From: Bubalus kerabau
Lineage: Eukaryota > Chordata > Mammalia > Artiodactyla > Bovidae
NCBI RefSeq assembly: GCF_029407905.1
Contig: NC_073626.1
Span: 104,524,982-104,588,981 of the forward strand
Reading direction: 5' to 3'
Length of the DNA: 64,000 nt
Shown here: piece by piece, positions 22,678-33,808 of the stretch
Numbering within the stretch: the stretch's first letter is position 1
How the letters are laid out: each line of letters starts with the position of its first letter
Translations under genes and position numbers: made by a program
Notes under the pieces: model-generated
Databases searched by the model: none
The model's input: only the letters and a program-made list of their open reading frames with translations
What the model was told of the DNA's origin: nothing

Positions 22678-24435
22678 TAGTTTAGTACAAAAATAGTATG
22701 AGATAAAAAGGATTTTAAAAAAATACTCAAATAGATTGTCTTCAGAGACTTTTCTGGCTACAAATGCATTAATGCTTTGATGATTAAATCCAGTCTACAT
22801 ACATTAACTGAAAGAGCTCAAATGAACATTTATTACAACGGCTTTTAAAATATATTTTATATAAGAGTAACATAAAATGAGTCATGGGGTTCTGCTAGAT
22901 TGTGCTATCATCGAATCTTCAAGGCCTCAGAAACCAAACAATCCACAGGGACTCTCATGGTTCTTTAAATAGGGTGAGTTGGAAGCCTTGTTTACCCACC
23001 ATTGATAGATAACACTAAATCGAGGTGATAAAGCCATTTTCACATTAACACTCCCACTCAGTATTGAGGTCATTGGGTATAGCAATAGTTATGTACACCA
23101 TCTCCCAATACACTTACACAACTCAGGACTCACCCATACCTTTATCCTTGTTGGTATTAAGCCTCATAACAAAACACTCTATGATGATCCTGAATATGTG
23201 AAATGATTCTAACTGAAGCCGTGAGATTTGGTTTAAAAATCATAGAAAGTTTGTTCAGAAAAAAAAAAAAAAATCACATAAAAGAAAAAAATAATAAAAG
23301 GAGAATAGACTAAATGAATGAAGGAAGCCTTCCTTGTTAATATCTGCAGGTTTGTAATTGCTTGTTTTTCACCCCTCCCTTGTGACTCAGTGTCCAGAGA
23401 CATTGCCTCATGGGTAGACGATGAACACCAATACATCTGGCCTGACAAACATTCTGTGAGTAATGCCCCCACTGGCCAACTGTTCTTCCAACTTAAGCAA
23501 AAATGATGTGGCTTCTGGGGAATTAAACTGGCTTACTATCACAACAACCTCCCTAAGCATGCAAATTCAGAGCACGTGATCTGGCAAACCTGAAGCCCTT
23601 TCGGCAGAGTGAAACTGACAAGGTCATAAGAAGAATGGAATCCCTGTCTTCACACACCACCCTCAGACACTGTGGATTAAATACAATCTCTACTTTAAGC
23701 AAATTGGTCCTAGATCAGAAGCTTCCTGATATAAAAGGGATTAAGTTATGATTGAAAAGAAAATGATTATCTTTGGTTACCTTTTCTGTATGTCTGTATA
23801 CTGGACCTTAAATCATTATAATATATTAACAATTACTGTCATAATCACCAATTTGGTGATCAATTTAAAAAGTACTTTGGCAGATTGCTTTAAACTTAAA
23901 TGCAAGGCTATTTTCAGTTTTCAAAGTTCTTTTTAGCTATTGGTATTAAACATACATAACACATTTTCCTGGAAGCAGATATAACCCAGCTGTTAGGAAT
24001 AAGATAGGAAAAACAGAGTTGCAAGTGAGAATTTTTCTTGAAGAGAAAGCCTCTGTAAGTTATTTTGCAAGGTGTTGGATCTAGGGAATAACATTTTATG
24101 CCTTGATATCACTTACTATAGCAGAACAGTCAAAACCTTTGCAAGATGTGAAATATTTCCAATGTGATAGTAAACGATTATTGCCTATACTACTATCAAG
24201 GGTGGATTAGCAAGACTAGGGACACAACTTCAAAGTCAAAGAGCAATACTGGAAGTCCTAGAAATAGTTTTGATTTATAGGCCAATAAAGTATTTTCTAA
24301 AATTTACAACAACTTATAGGTATAAGACTAATTTTGCCATTTGGATGTACCTAAATGGCTTCAATATTAGTGGAGAATTAAAAAAATAAATAAATAAAGG
24401 AGCACACTAGCTAAATAGAGAAAGGAGATAGGATA
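22678..24435. other. Unique sequence
   Basis: An A run occurs at about 23257-23271. The part at about 23330-23660 is less AT-rich, repeat-free and contains GAGCACGTGATCTGG (an E-box) near 23573. It could be a weaker conserved-block candidate. No exon was recognised. Confidence 0.4.
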
Positions 24436-24830
24436 AAATGGGAGTGATCATAGACACTAATCTATTAAGAGCCATAATGGTTCCCGTGGGTCTGTTATTG
24501 CCTGCGTAATAAACATACCTACTGTGCACAAGCATTAACCTCTGCAAAATATCATGAGGATGTGTAGCACATGTACCTATAAACATTAGTGGCAACTGTA
24601 CTGATATGTAAGTGTTCAATGAAATGATTCCAAAGTAGCCATAATGTCTTATCACAGCAAGCTTGGTGAACGCCAATGCATTTACATGATCAAAGAGACA
24701 AATGAATTGGCTTTAAATGTATCATTAGTTGTGAGCTTCACAATTCATCATAATTGACACTGCCTTTCAGTGTCAAACAGAATAAAGTACATTAAAGCTG
24801 TGGAGAATGCAGTGGCTTCAAGGTTTCCAT
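24436..24830. other. Candidate conserved non-coding block
   Basis: Repeat-free, balanced sequence rich in homeodomain-type motifs (CATTAGTTG, TCATAATTGACA) with the short inverted repeat TGACACTG … CAGTGTCA near 24757-24775. The minus strand is open for 89 codons (24407-24676) but shows no domain or splice context. I interpret the block as a possible enhancer; this is inference. Confidence 0.35.
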
Positions 24831-25019
24831 GTAGATCTTAGCATTGGGTGGGAACAAACAGCACCATTTTAGAGAATGGCAAACATGCTTTAGATTTGTA
24901 CTCAAAGAAAACTTTAGGGAAAATGTATCATTTGACCAGACAAAGTCTCCATGATATTTCTTGGGGAAAAAAAAAGGAAATTCCCTTTAACATTTTTCTT
25001 AGTAGTAGGGTGTTTGGCA
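24831..25019. other. Unique sequence
   Basis: Nothing recognised. It may continue the preceding block. Confidence 0.35.
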
Positions 25020-25265
25020 CTCCAGTACTTTGGTCACCTCATGTGAAGAGTTGACTCATTGGAAAAGACTCTGATGCTGGGAGGGATTGGGAGCAGGAGG
25101 AGAAGGGGACGGCAGAGGATGAGATGGCTGGATGGCATCACTGACTCAATGGATGTAAGTCTGAGTGAATTCCAGGAGTTGGTGATGGACAGGGAGGCCT
25201 GGCGTGCTGCGATTCATGGAGTTGCAAAGAGTCGGCCACGACTGAGCAACTGAATTGAACTGAAC
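25020..25265 (+). mobile_element. BovB LINE, 3' end
   Basis: Sense BovB from 'ctccagtactttggtcacctc' to the TGAATTGAACTGAACT tail. A 64-codon frame (25059-25253) covers the ORF2 C-terminal arginine-rich tail intact. No convincing TSD was found. Confidence 0.94.
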
Positions 25266-25689
25266 TAGCATTTTACTTTCATCTTCTGGAAACAGCCTCA
25301 TAAAGCCCTTTGTCCAATTTGTATTAAGTTTCCTTTTTCTTACAGATTTATGAGTACCCTACATGATGTGGATGCTAAAATGTCATCTTAATATATAAAA
25401 TACATATGTCTTTCTTAGTCTCTCTTTTTTGTTTTCTGTCTTTTGTGGTACATTAGTTTTACATTAGTTTTTAACTACAATATAGGAAATCTATCAGACT
25501 TATACTTAGTGGGTTGTGCTTTTTGTGTCTCCTGTTAAAAAATAATCTGTCTATTGCAATCATAAAGATAACCTCCTATATTTTCCTCAAGTACTCAAAA
25601 TTTTATTTTTCACCTTCAATTTTTTAATTCATCTAAAATCTTCCTTTATGTACAGTGTGAAGAAGATATCCTGACACATAATATAAAAA
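25266..25689. other. Unique AT-rich DNA
   Basis: Nothing recognised. Confidence 0.5.
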
Positions 25690-26000
25690 ATAAATCTTTC
25701 TTCCATTGATTTGTACTGCCATGTGTAGCAGAATCTTCTAGGTCTTCAATATCCTTTCTCGTCTTCCTTCTATAGTAACAGATTTTTAGCTGAAAACATG
25801 GGCATCCAGAATTAACAGCAGTTCCCAGACTTATCTGCATTTGGGTGTGGCCTTGTTCTGCCAATGGGTTGTTAGTGGAGTTAATTTGTGCAACCTTCTG
25901 CAAATGTCTCCAAAAGAGGAGGCATTCTTTTGCCCTTCCTTAATCTCTTTCTTGCTAGTGGAATGCAGACATGTTTGTTGGAGCTGCAGAGGCCATCCTG
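25690..26000. mobile_element. Ancient interspersed repeat, family not named
   Basis: 'gggtgtggccttgttctgccaatgggttgttagtgga … gcaaccttctgcaaatg … gtggaatgcagacatgtttgttggagctgcagaggccatc' resembles a dispersed mammalian repeat with a 'ctggccaatgggatgtgag … gcagccatcttggaccatgag' pattern. I recall the pattern but cannot assign it to a class. Confidence 0.4.
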
Positions 26001-26398
26001 AACCATTAGTTGAGTTTAGAAAAGCAGGCTATGCATATCCACAATATTTCTTAAGCAACCATTATTTATAGTGCACACCTCATAAACAGAAAACAATACT
26101 ACAGAAGAGGAAGGTAGTAGAAATGTTTCACTTAAGTTCCAGAATGTGATTTCCCAGTGGTAAACCTGATAAATAACCAAGTGACCTTAAACATCACTTA
26201 AGTATATACTTTTACTCAAGTAATTCTTCTTCTAAGACCACATGATTCTTATGCATAAAGATCATCTGAGTAATGTTTAATGAAGAAAAATTAGAACCCA
26301 TATTATATTCAACAACATGGGGATGGAGAAACATTTAAAACATTGTCAGACCTAGTGCTTTGAATTTTCAAATAATATTTAGGGACTTGGGTGTACAC
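26001..26398. other. Unique sequence
   Basis: Nothing recognised. Confidence 0.5.
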
Positions 26399-26590
26399 CT
26401 TTTTTTGAATTTTTTATTTTGTATGTTGTGATAGTCTCAGGTGAATAGTGAAGGGACCCAGCCACACATATACATGTATCCATTCTCCCGCACATTCTCC
26501 TCCCATCCAGGCTGCCACATAACATTGAGCAGAGTTCCATGTGCTATACAGTAGGTCCTGTTGGTTATCAATTTTAAACATAGCAGTGTG
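26399..26590 (-). mobile_element. L1 3' UTR fragment, antisense
   Basis: A T-rich start is followed by 'gaagggacccagccacacatatacatg', 'tgagcagagttccatgtgctatacagtaggtc' and 'aacatagcagtgtg', the antisense 3' UTR of an artiodactyl L1. Diverged. Confidence 0.85.
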
Positions 26591-26721
26591 GGGTATATAA
26601 TTTTAAAACAGCAATTAAAAGAGCAATTAAATAGCTAATTTTATAGAAAAAAAATGTATCCATATTAAAAGTATTAGAAGGAAATACAAAAAAATATTAA
26701 CAATGCCTAACCCACCTCAAA

Positions 26722-27008
26722 ACAGGGGACACATACAGACTGAAAGTGAAGGGCTGGAAAAAGATTTTCCATGCAAATAGGGACCAAAAGAAAGCAGGAG
26801 TAGCAATACTCATATCAGATAAAATAGACTTTAAAACAAAGGCTGTGAAAAGAGACAAAGATGGTCACTACATAATGATCAAAGGATCAATCCAAGAAGA
26901 AGATATAACAATTATAAATATATATGCACCCAACACGGGAGCACCGCAGTATGTAAGACAAATGCTAACAAGTATGAAAGAAGAAATTAACAATAACACA
27001 ATTTTTTC
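26722..27008 (+). pseudogene. L1 ORF2 endonuclease fragment
   Basis: The frame at 26746-27021 (91 codons) encodes an internal part of the L1 ORF2 apurinic endonuclease domain, with KKAGVAILISDKIDFK and ITIINIYAPNTGAP. Similarity stops just before the position of the family's GDFN motif. Only this internal slice is present, so it is inactive. It lies 130 bases from an antisense L1 3' UTR fragment, so it may be part of a rearranged L1 or a separate insertion. It is better preserved than its neighbour. Confidence 0.9.
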
Positions 27009-27559
27009 CATTAACTTTTGAATATTTTCCAAATTTTATAAAGAACAAAGCATTTCTTTTATAATCAGAAAAAAATAATTGATCATAAATATTTTACTAA
27101 TAAGAAAAAATTTGAAGAAATCATTCAGTAAAATCATGATAAAGTCTTTTCAAGGAGACCAGGATCTCTTTTCTGACTGTCTTCAGATCAATTACATTGA
27201 TTTTCTTTCTTTTAAAGCATGGTTTTTTATTAAGGATTCCTTTTAGAGCTTCCCATTTCTATGTAGTGATGATGAGAGTAAAGGAGAGAATTTCCAATAT
27301 GGAATTATCACTAAAATAGATTTTAGAATGCAGGAATCTTCCCCTTTATTAAATCATTCCAATAAATATTCATTCAAGTCCCCATTGCTCCATATGGCCT
27401 TGTCACCTAGATAAATATATAAACATTATCTTAGTCACGTTTCTTGATTTTAACTTTTTTTCAGGTCAACTCAGGACTATTGAGTAGACCAAGAAGAGAC
27501 TCATTTTTGCCCTTTAAGGCACACTTTTAGGCAAATACATTGCCAATACATGCACACTT
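27009..27559. other. Unique AT-rich DNA
   Basis: Nothing recognised. Confidence 0.5.
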
Positions 27560-27783
27560 GACTTCTGAACATTAATACCCAAATGCCTACTCATTATCTC
27601 CATTTTGAAATCCATTACATCCTGCAAAGCCAAAAATCAACAAAATTTCCTTCAGGAGTCCTTTTATATGCTGTCCTCCACTCAGTAGCCTAATTATAAA
27701 CCACAATATTTTTTGTGACTTTTCCTTTCTACCTTAACAAATAACAGTCTCCCAGTCCTAGAGATTTACTACCTCTGTAGGTC
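27560..27783 (+). mobile_element. L2 LINE, segment 1 of 3
   Basis: 'aaatgcctactcattatctcc', 'aggagtcctttt' and 'tctcccagtcctagagatttactacctct' follow sense L2 in the ORF2 end to 3' UTR region. The segment stops where BovB begins. The next L2 segment resumes at 28458. Confidence 0.6.
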
Positions 27784-28457
27784 ACTCAACATTCAGAAAA
27801 CTAGGATTATGGAATCTGGTCCCATCACTTCACCTTAAATAGATGGGAAACAATGGAAACGGTGACAGACTCTATTTTCTTGGGCTCCCAAATCACTGCA
27901 GATGGTGACTGTAGCCATGAAATTAAAAGACGCTTGTTCCTTGGAAGAAAAGCTACAACAACAAACCTAGACAGCATATTAAAAAGCAGAGACATTACTT
28001 TGCCTACTAGTCAATGCTATGTTCTGTCCAGTAGTCATGTATGGATGTGAGTGGCACCACAAAGAAGGCAGAGCACCAAAGATTTGATGCTTTTGAATTA
28101 TGGTATTGGAGAAGACTCTTGAGAGCCCCTTGGACCATAAGGAGATCAAATCAGTCAATCCTAAAGGAAATCAGTCCTGAATATTCACTGGAAGGACTGA
28201 GGTTGAAGCTGAAGGTCCAATACTTTGGCCACATAATGTGAAGAGCCAACTCATTAGAAAAGACCCTGATGCTGGGAAAGACTGAAGGCAGGAAGAGAAG
28301 GGGATGACAGAGGACAAAATGGGTGGATGGCATCACCAATTCAATGGACATGAGTTTGAGAAAGCCTGGGTGGTGGTGAAGGACAGGAAAGCCTGGCATG
28401 CTGCAGTCCATTGGGTCACAAAGAGTCAGACATGACTGAGTGACTGAACAACAGCAA
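27784..28457 (+). mobile_element. BovB LINE inserted in L2
   Basis: Sense BovB from 'ctcaacattcagaaaacta' to 'tgactgaacaacag', about 670 bases. It encodes the ORF2 region after the reverse transcriptase YADD motif: FLGSQITADGDCSHEIKRR (27853-28050 frame), LDSILKSRDITLPT, then the FELWYWRRLLRAP region in another frame (28041-28241). A small deletion after the ITLPT segment shifts the frame, so it is inactive. Confidence 0.93.
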
Positions 28458-28630
28458 TAGGTCCTTAATCCATTCACTGTTCTAAATCATTTTCTTCTGT
28501 TATCCTACTCCAGGCTACCATTATCTACAACAACCAACAATTTCCCAATAGTGCTCCCAATACTCAGGGTGAACAGACTTATTTTTCCAATTCATTCTCA
28601 CCCTGCAGACAGAGTTACATTTCTAAAACC
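28458..28630 (+). mobile_element. L2 LINE, segment 2 of 3
   Basis: 'ctactccaggctaccattatc' and 'caccctgcagacagagttacatttctaaaac' match L2 (…CACCCTGCAGCCAGAGTGATC…). The segment lies between two BovB insertions and is collinear with the flanking L2 pieces. Confidence 0.75.
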
Positions 28631-28878
28631 CTAGTACTTTGGCCACCTCATGCGAAGAGTTGACTCATTGGAAAAGACTCTGATGCTGGGAGGGATTGGG
28701 GGCAGGAGGAGAAGGGGATGACAGAGGATGAGATGGCTGGATGGCATCACTGACTTGATGGATGTGAGTTTGAGTGAACTCCGGGAGTTGGTGATGGACA
28801 GGGAGGCCTGGCGTGCTGCAATTCATGGTGTCGCAAAGAGTCAGAAACGACTGAGCAACTGAACTGAACTGAACTGAA
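28631..28878 (+). mobile_element. BovB LINE 3' end inserted in L2
   Basis: Sense BovB of ~248 bases from 'ctagtactttggccacctc' to the TGAACTGAACTGAACTGAA tail. It is severely 5'-truncated. No clear TSD, possibly obscured by L2 divergence. Confidence 0.95.
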
Positions 28879-29425
28879 TCTTTCCATGTCAGCTGCCTAC
28901 ATGACATCCATAGTTTTTAGGATAAACCCAAAGACCTTAGCACAACCTCCAAGCTTCTTCTTGCTCTGTCCCTGCCCCTCTCTCTGGTCACATCATCTTT
29001 CTCTGCTCATCTGGCTTCAGTTAACTGTTAAGATTCTACCATGCTTCTTCTTATCACCCAGCCTTGGTGTGTGCTTTTCCTTTTGTAAGTATTCTTTTCT
29101 CATTTCTATCCACCCCTCAAATACACTTATTCAACTAGATAAACCCTAGGTAATTCCTACTTAACATTAAGGTCTTGTCTTAGAGTCACTGATTCCTCTA
29201 GATATAGATAGGTGGGCTACTTCCTTCCTTCCATTTCATCCTTCTATACCTTGAATATGAGACTTATGTTGTGATTGTGAAGTCATTATTTGTTTTCTCC
29301 ATTAAAAGACTTGTTTGTGAGGTCTGGAAAGGTATCTGTCATACTTAATGTTATACATGCAATTCTTAGCTATGCATCTTAAAGAACAGGTATTTAATAT
29401 TTTAATCTATGAATAAATGAAAGAA
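28879..29425 (+). mobile_element. L2 LINE, segment 3 of 3 (3' end)
   Basis: It resumes with 'tttttaggataaacccaaagaccttagcacaacctcc' (L2 TTAGGATAAAGTCCAAACTCCTTA), continues through the 'tctggtcacatc' and 'ttctcatttctatccacccctc' region, and ends near 'atgaataaatgaaag', resembling the L2 terminus. Coding remnants are not open. Confidence 0.7.
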
Positions 29426-29570
29426 GTACTAGCACTTTTAAAATTTAACAGGTCAAACATTAAAAGCAACATTAATATTTATTTCTGCAATGTAAGACTC
29501 TGGCCATCAATTAGACATTCTCCATGTTGAATCTTTATAATGAAGATGATGATAATGGTTATGACTTCAG

Positions 29571-29745
29571 GGTATTTGCTATGAATCATGTTTTTTGTTC
29601 TAAGTACTCTACATATACTACTCAGTTTAATACTTTCAGCAACCCCACAAGGAGGTGTTATTATGACCCTTTTACACATAAGGATGATGAGGCACTGAAA
29701 GTTTAATTTTTCTCAAGGTCACACAGCTACTAAAGGGGTGTACTA
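29571..29745 (-). mobile_element. MIR SINE, antisense 3' and core part
   Basis: 'gttctaagtactctacatatactactcagtttaa', 'caaccccacaaggaggtgttattatga' and 'ttctcaaggtcacacagctactaa' match antisense MIR in order. The 5' MIR part does not follow here but occurs at 30226-30285. Confidence 0.85.
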
Positions 29746-29804
29746 AGTGATATACTAACTGAGCATCATAGGGTTCTGTGTCTACAGTAATATATAAACC
29801 CAAT

Positions 29805-29868
29805 ACACACACACACACACGTATATATATATATATATATACGTGTGTGTGTGTGTATATATATATAT
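29805..29868. repeat. (AC)n(AT)n(GT)n(AT)n microsatellite with 50-bp perfect palindrome
   Basis: AC repeats (29805-29820), an AT core (29821-29842), GT repeats (29843-29856), then AT again. Bases 29807-29856 are their own exact reverse complement. Alternating purine-pyrimidine throughout can form cruciform or Z-DNA. Confidence 0.97.
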
Positions 29869-30013
29869 GATACCCCACTGCAGTCTCCATTACTGGTGAG
29901 TTGGGGGTAAGGAAACTCTTTTCCATACAATCATTCATGGAACCAGGCTGATACAATTCTGTCAAATATAAATATATATTTTTCAAGATCATCTGAAAAG
30001 ATGACATCCAGAC

Positions 30014-30031
30014 AAAAAAAAAAAAAAAAAA
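30014..30031. repeat. Poly(A) tract, 18 bases
   Basis: An uninterrupted A run without a recognisable element to its left. It may be the tail of an unrecognised retrocopy. Confidence 0.95.
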
Positions 30032-30225
30032 CGGAAAAGGCTCCATGGGACAGACCCAGATGTTATACATCACTTCCATTCACATTTAATTGTCAAAAAC
30101 TCTTTTCAAATGACCAGGTTAAGGCACAGGGTCATCCTAACATCAAGGGCTGTTGAGAAATATGTTGAGGAAAATAGGAAATAGATATTTTTGGTGAATG
30201 ATTTTCACTCTACCACAGTGACTGA

Positions 30226-30285
30226 GGATGGATTTAAAACTAGACAGCTGACTCCAGAGCCCAATTCTTAAGACTCTACTAAACC
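30226..30285 (-). mobile_element. MIR SINE, antisense 5' part
   Basis: 'gatttaaaactagacagctgactccagagcccaattcttaagactc' matches the antisense 5' end of MIR (…CTGACTCCAGAGCCC…). It could be the missing half of the MIR at 29571-29745, separated by ~480 bases. Confidence 0.6.
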
Positions 30286-30539
30286 TCTAACAGGAATGTG
30301 CCATACTGATTTAATTCATATCCTAGTTAAATGAATTTAGTGTGCCTTAGTGCTATATGTTTCCTGATTATAAAAAGAAAAAAATATAGATTGTATGAAA
30401 TTTTTAGTGTTTGGACTTGATTTAATGGCCTTTTGTTCCTCACATATTCCTCATATGTTTACATGTAGCTGGCATAATTTTTTCTGAATATGTAATGAAA
30501 AGTATTGGTGATATCATTACCAAAATTTATCTGCACCCT
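30286..30539. other. Unique AT-rich DNA
   Basis: Nothing recognised. Confidence 0.5.
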
Positions 30540-30581
30540 GAGTAACTATATATTTGAGACGAGTAACTATATATTTGTGAA
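30540..30581. repeat. 21-bp tandem duplication beside Bov-tA
   Basis: Copies 30540-30560 and 30561-30581 (GAGTAACTATATATTTG…) match at 19 of 21 bases. The SINE starts 13 bases further right. Confidence 0.93.
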
Positions 30582-30594
30582 TGGGTGTGTGTGG

Positions 30595-30852
30595 TTAGTT
30601 GCTCAGTCATGTCCAACTCTTTGTGACTCCATGGACTAGGGCCTGCCAGGCTCCTCTGTCCATGGAGATTCTCCAGGCAAGAATACTGGAATGGGTTGCC
30701 ATGCTCTCCTCCAGGGGATCTTCTCAACCCAAGGATTGAACCCAGGTCCCCTACATTGCAGGTGGATTCTTTACCATCTGAGCCACCAGGGAAGCCCATG
30801 AATACTGGAGTGGATAGCCTATCCCTCCTCTAGGAGATCTTTCCAACCCAGG
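30595..30852 (-). mobile_element. Bov-tA SINE with extra body piece
   Basis: A complete antisense Bov-tA (body, then tRNA-like head ending 'gagccaccagggaagccc' at about 30797) is followed by a second short Bov fragment, 'gaatactggagtggatagcc … ctttccaacccagga'. The second piece resembles the middle of another Bov-tA, giving a compound SINE. Confidence 0.93.
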
Positions 30853-30859
30853 AACAGTT

Positions 30860-31519
30860 GTGACTATGTAATAATAATTAAACAGTTAACTATAGACAAG
30901 GTATTTTCCACTTGTATAAGATTATTTGGCTAAAGCCAAAAAGAAAAGACATTGGCCAAATTTAATAACATCATTGTTTAAGACAAATTATGGTTTGATA
31001 GACAAGCCCATTGGACAATTTTATTAGTTACATAAAAGTTAACCAATTTTAGATGAATGAGTGTTTAAAACAATAATTTATTTTGGGTCATCACTTTGCA
31101 CATAAGGTTCAAAAATTTGAAAGATAGTAATTGGACAATTCTTGCTTGGTTCACTTATACAATTGTAGTTAGAGTCTGCTGAGAGTGCAGTCATCTGAAG
31201 CTTCCACTGAATTGAACATCCAAGATTGCTCACTCACATGAGTGGCAACTGATGCTGGCTGTTGTTTGCAAGCTCAGCTGAGCTGGTACCTGTAACACTC
31301 ACAAATGACCTTTCAAACATGGCAGTGTTAATGTAATCAGATTTCTTATATAGAGGTTGGTTTTCTCCAGATCAAATATCTCAAGATTGAGGAAGCTGCA
31401 TAGTCTTTTAGGACTTAGAGTTGGATCACATAGAATCACAACTGTTGTGTTTTATTTGCCACAAGGAAAGAACTAATTAAAAGGAAGGAGGTAGCATCCT
31501 TCTTGATGGCAGGAGGATG
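30860..31519. other. Unique AT-rich DNA
   Basis: Nothing recognised. Confidence 0.5.
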
Positions 31520-31718
31520 AAATAAGATGTGAGTTAAGTTCAGTCACTCAGTCATGTCCGATTCTTTGGGACCCCATGGACTGTAGCATGCCAGACTACC
31601 TTGTCCATCACCAATTCCCAGACCTTACTCAAACTCATGTCCCTAGAGTCGGTGATGCCATCCAACCATCTCATCCTCTATTGTCCCTTTCTCCTCCTGA
31701 CTTCAATCTTTCCCAGCA

Positions 31719-32189
31719 TCAGTGTCTTTTAAAATGACTCTGTTTTTGCATCAGGTGGCCAAAGTATTTGAGTTTCAGCTTCAGCATCAAACCTTCCAAT
31801 GAATATTCCAGACTGATTTCCTTTACAATGGACTGGTTGGATCTCCTTGCAGTCCAAGGGACTCTCAAGAGTCTTCTCCAACACCACAATTCAAGAACAT
31901 CTATTCTTGGGTGTTCGGCATTCTGTATAGTACAAATCTCACATCCATGCATGACTACTGGAAAAACCATACCTTTGAATAGTCTGCCCTTTGTTGCTAA
32001 AATAATTTCTCTGCTTTTTAATATGCTGTCTAGGTTGGACATAGCTTTTCTTTCAAGAAGCAAGCATATTTTAATTTCATGGCTGCAGTCACCATCTGCA
32101 GTGATTTTGGAGTCCAGGAAAATAAAGTCAGTCACGGTTTCCATAGTTTCCCCATCTATTTGCCATGAAGTGATGAGACCGGATACCAT
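31719..32189 (-). pseudogene. BovB ORF2 fragment, after the RT core
   Basis: A 156-codon open stretch with DSKITADGDCSHEIK, LDSILKSREI and LELWCWRRLLRVP, the region between reverse transcriptase and C-terminal tail. It ends in frame-disrupted sequence (QKQSHFKRH) where other copies continue into the arginine-rich tail. Confidence 0.9.
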
Positions 32190-32263
32190 GATCTTAGTTT
32201 TCTGAATGTTGAATTTTAAGCCAACTTATTCACTCTCTTCTTTCACTTTCATCAAGAGATTCT

Positions 32264-32731
32264 TTAGTTCTTCTTTACTTTCTGCCATAAGGGTGGTGAA
32301 ATCTGCATATCTGAGGTTATTGATATTTCTCCCAGCAATCTTGATTCCAGCTTGTGCTTCATCCAGCCTTGCATTTGCATGATGTACTCGGCATATAAGT
32401 TAAATAAGCAGGGTGACAACATACAGCCTTGACGTACTCCTTTCCCAGTTTGGGACCAGTCTGTTGTTACATGTCCAGTTCTAACTGTTGCTTTTTGACC
32501 GGCAAACAGATTTCTCAGGTGGCAGGTAAGGTGGTCTGATAGTCCCATCACCTGAAGAATTTTCCAGTTTGTTGTGATCCACACAGTCAAAAGCTTTGGT
32601 GCAGTCAATACAGCAGAAGTAGATGTTTTTCTGGAACTCTCTTGCTTTTTCAGTGATTCAACAGATGTTGGGAATTTGATCTCTGGTTTCTCTACCTTTT
32701 CTAAATCCAGCTTGAACATCTGGGAGTTCAC
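32264..32731 (-). pseudogene. BovB reverse transcriptase fragment, catalytic motif lost
   Basis: The 155-codon frame covers the RT fingers and palm, with GKGVRQGCMLSPCLFNLYAE (motif B region) intact. Downstream the frame shifts. In the other frame the motif C codons read Tyr-Ala-Asp-Phe (complement of 'gaaatctgcata', about 32298-32309) where active copies have YADD. One catalytic aspartate is therefore missing. Confidence 0.88.
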
Positions 32732-33808
32732 AGTTTACATGCTATAGAAGCCTGGCTTGGAAAATGTGTGCATTTCTTTACTAGTGTGTGAGTCAAGTGC
32801 AATTGTGAGGTAGTTTCAACATTCTTTGGCACTGGTCTTCTTTGGGATTGAAATGAAAATTGACCATTCCAGTCCTGTGGGCACTGCTGACTCTTCCAAA
32901 TTTGCTGGCATATTGAATGCAACACTTTCACAGCATCATCTTTTAGGATTTGAAATAGCTCAACTGGAATTCCATCACCTCCTCTAGCTTTTCATATTGA
33001 TGCTTTGTAAGGCCCACTTGACTTTGCATTCCAGGATGTCTGGCTCTAAGTCAGTGATCACACCATCATGGTTGTCTGGTTCATGAGGATCTTTTTGGTG
33101 TAGTTCTTTGGTGTACTCTTGCCACCTCTTCTAAATATCTTCTGCTTCTGTTAGGTCCATATCATTTATTTTATTGTGCCCATATTTGCATGAAAGGTTC
33201 CCTTGGTATCTCTAATTTTCTTGAAAATATCTCTAGTCTTTCCCATTCTATTGTTTTCCTCTATTTCTTCACATGGATCACTGAGGAAGGCTTTTGTATC
33301 TCTCCTTGCTATTCTTTGGAACTCTGCATTCAGATGGGTATATTTTTCCTTTTCTCCATTGCCTTTAGCCTCTCTTCTTTTTTCAGCTATTTATTAGGCC
33401 TCCTCAGACAGCCATTTTGCCTTTTCACATTTATTTTTCTTGGAGATGATCTTGATCACTGCCTCCTGTACAATGTCACACATCTCCATCCATAGTTTTT
33501 CGGGCATGCTATCAGATCTAATCCCTTGAATCTATTTGCCACTTCCACTCTATAATCATAAGGGATTGGATTTAGGTCATAACTAAATGGTCTTGTGGTT
33601 TTCCCTACTTTCTTCAATTTAAATCTGAATTTGGCAATAAGGAGTTCCTGATCTGAGCCACAGTCTGCTCCTGGTCTTGCTTTTGCTGACTGTATAGACC
33701 TTCTCCATCTTTGGCTGCAAAGAATATAATCAATCTGATTTTGGTATTGACCATCTGATGATGTCCTTGTGTAGAGTCATCTCTTTTACTGTTGGAAGAT
33801 GGTGTTTG

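Noticed and set aside
24407..24676. 89-codon minus-strand frame as an exon
   Set aside because: No domain, no clear splice sites and no initiation context. I kept the DNA as a possible regulatory block instead.
29672..30079. 135-codon minus-strand frame
   Set aside because: It runs through the AC/AT/GT microsatellite, giving low-complexity peptide, and covers part of a MIR.
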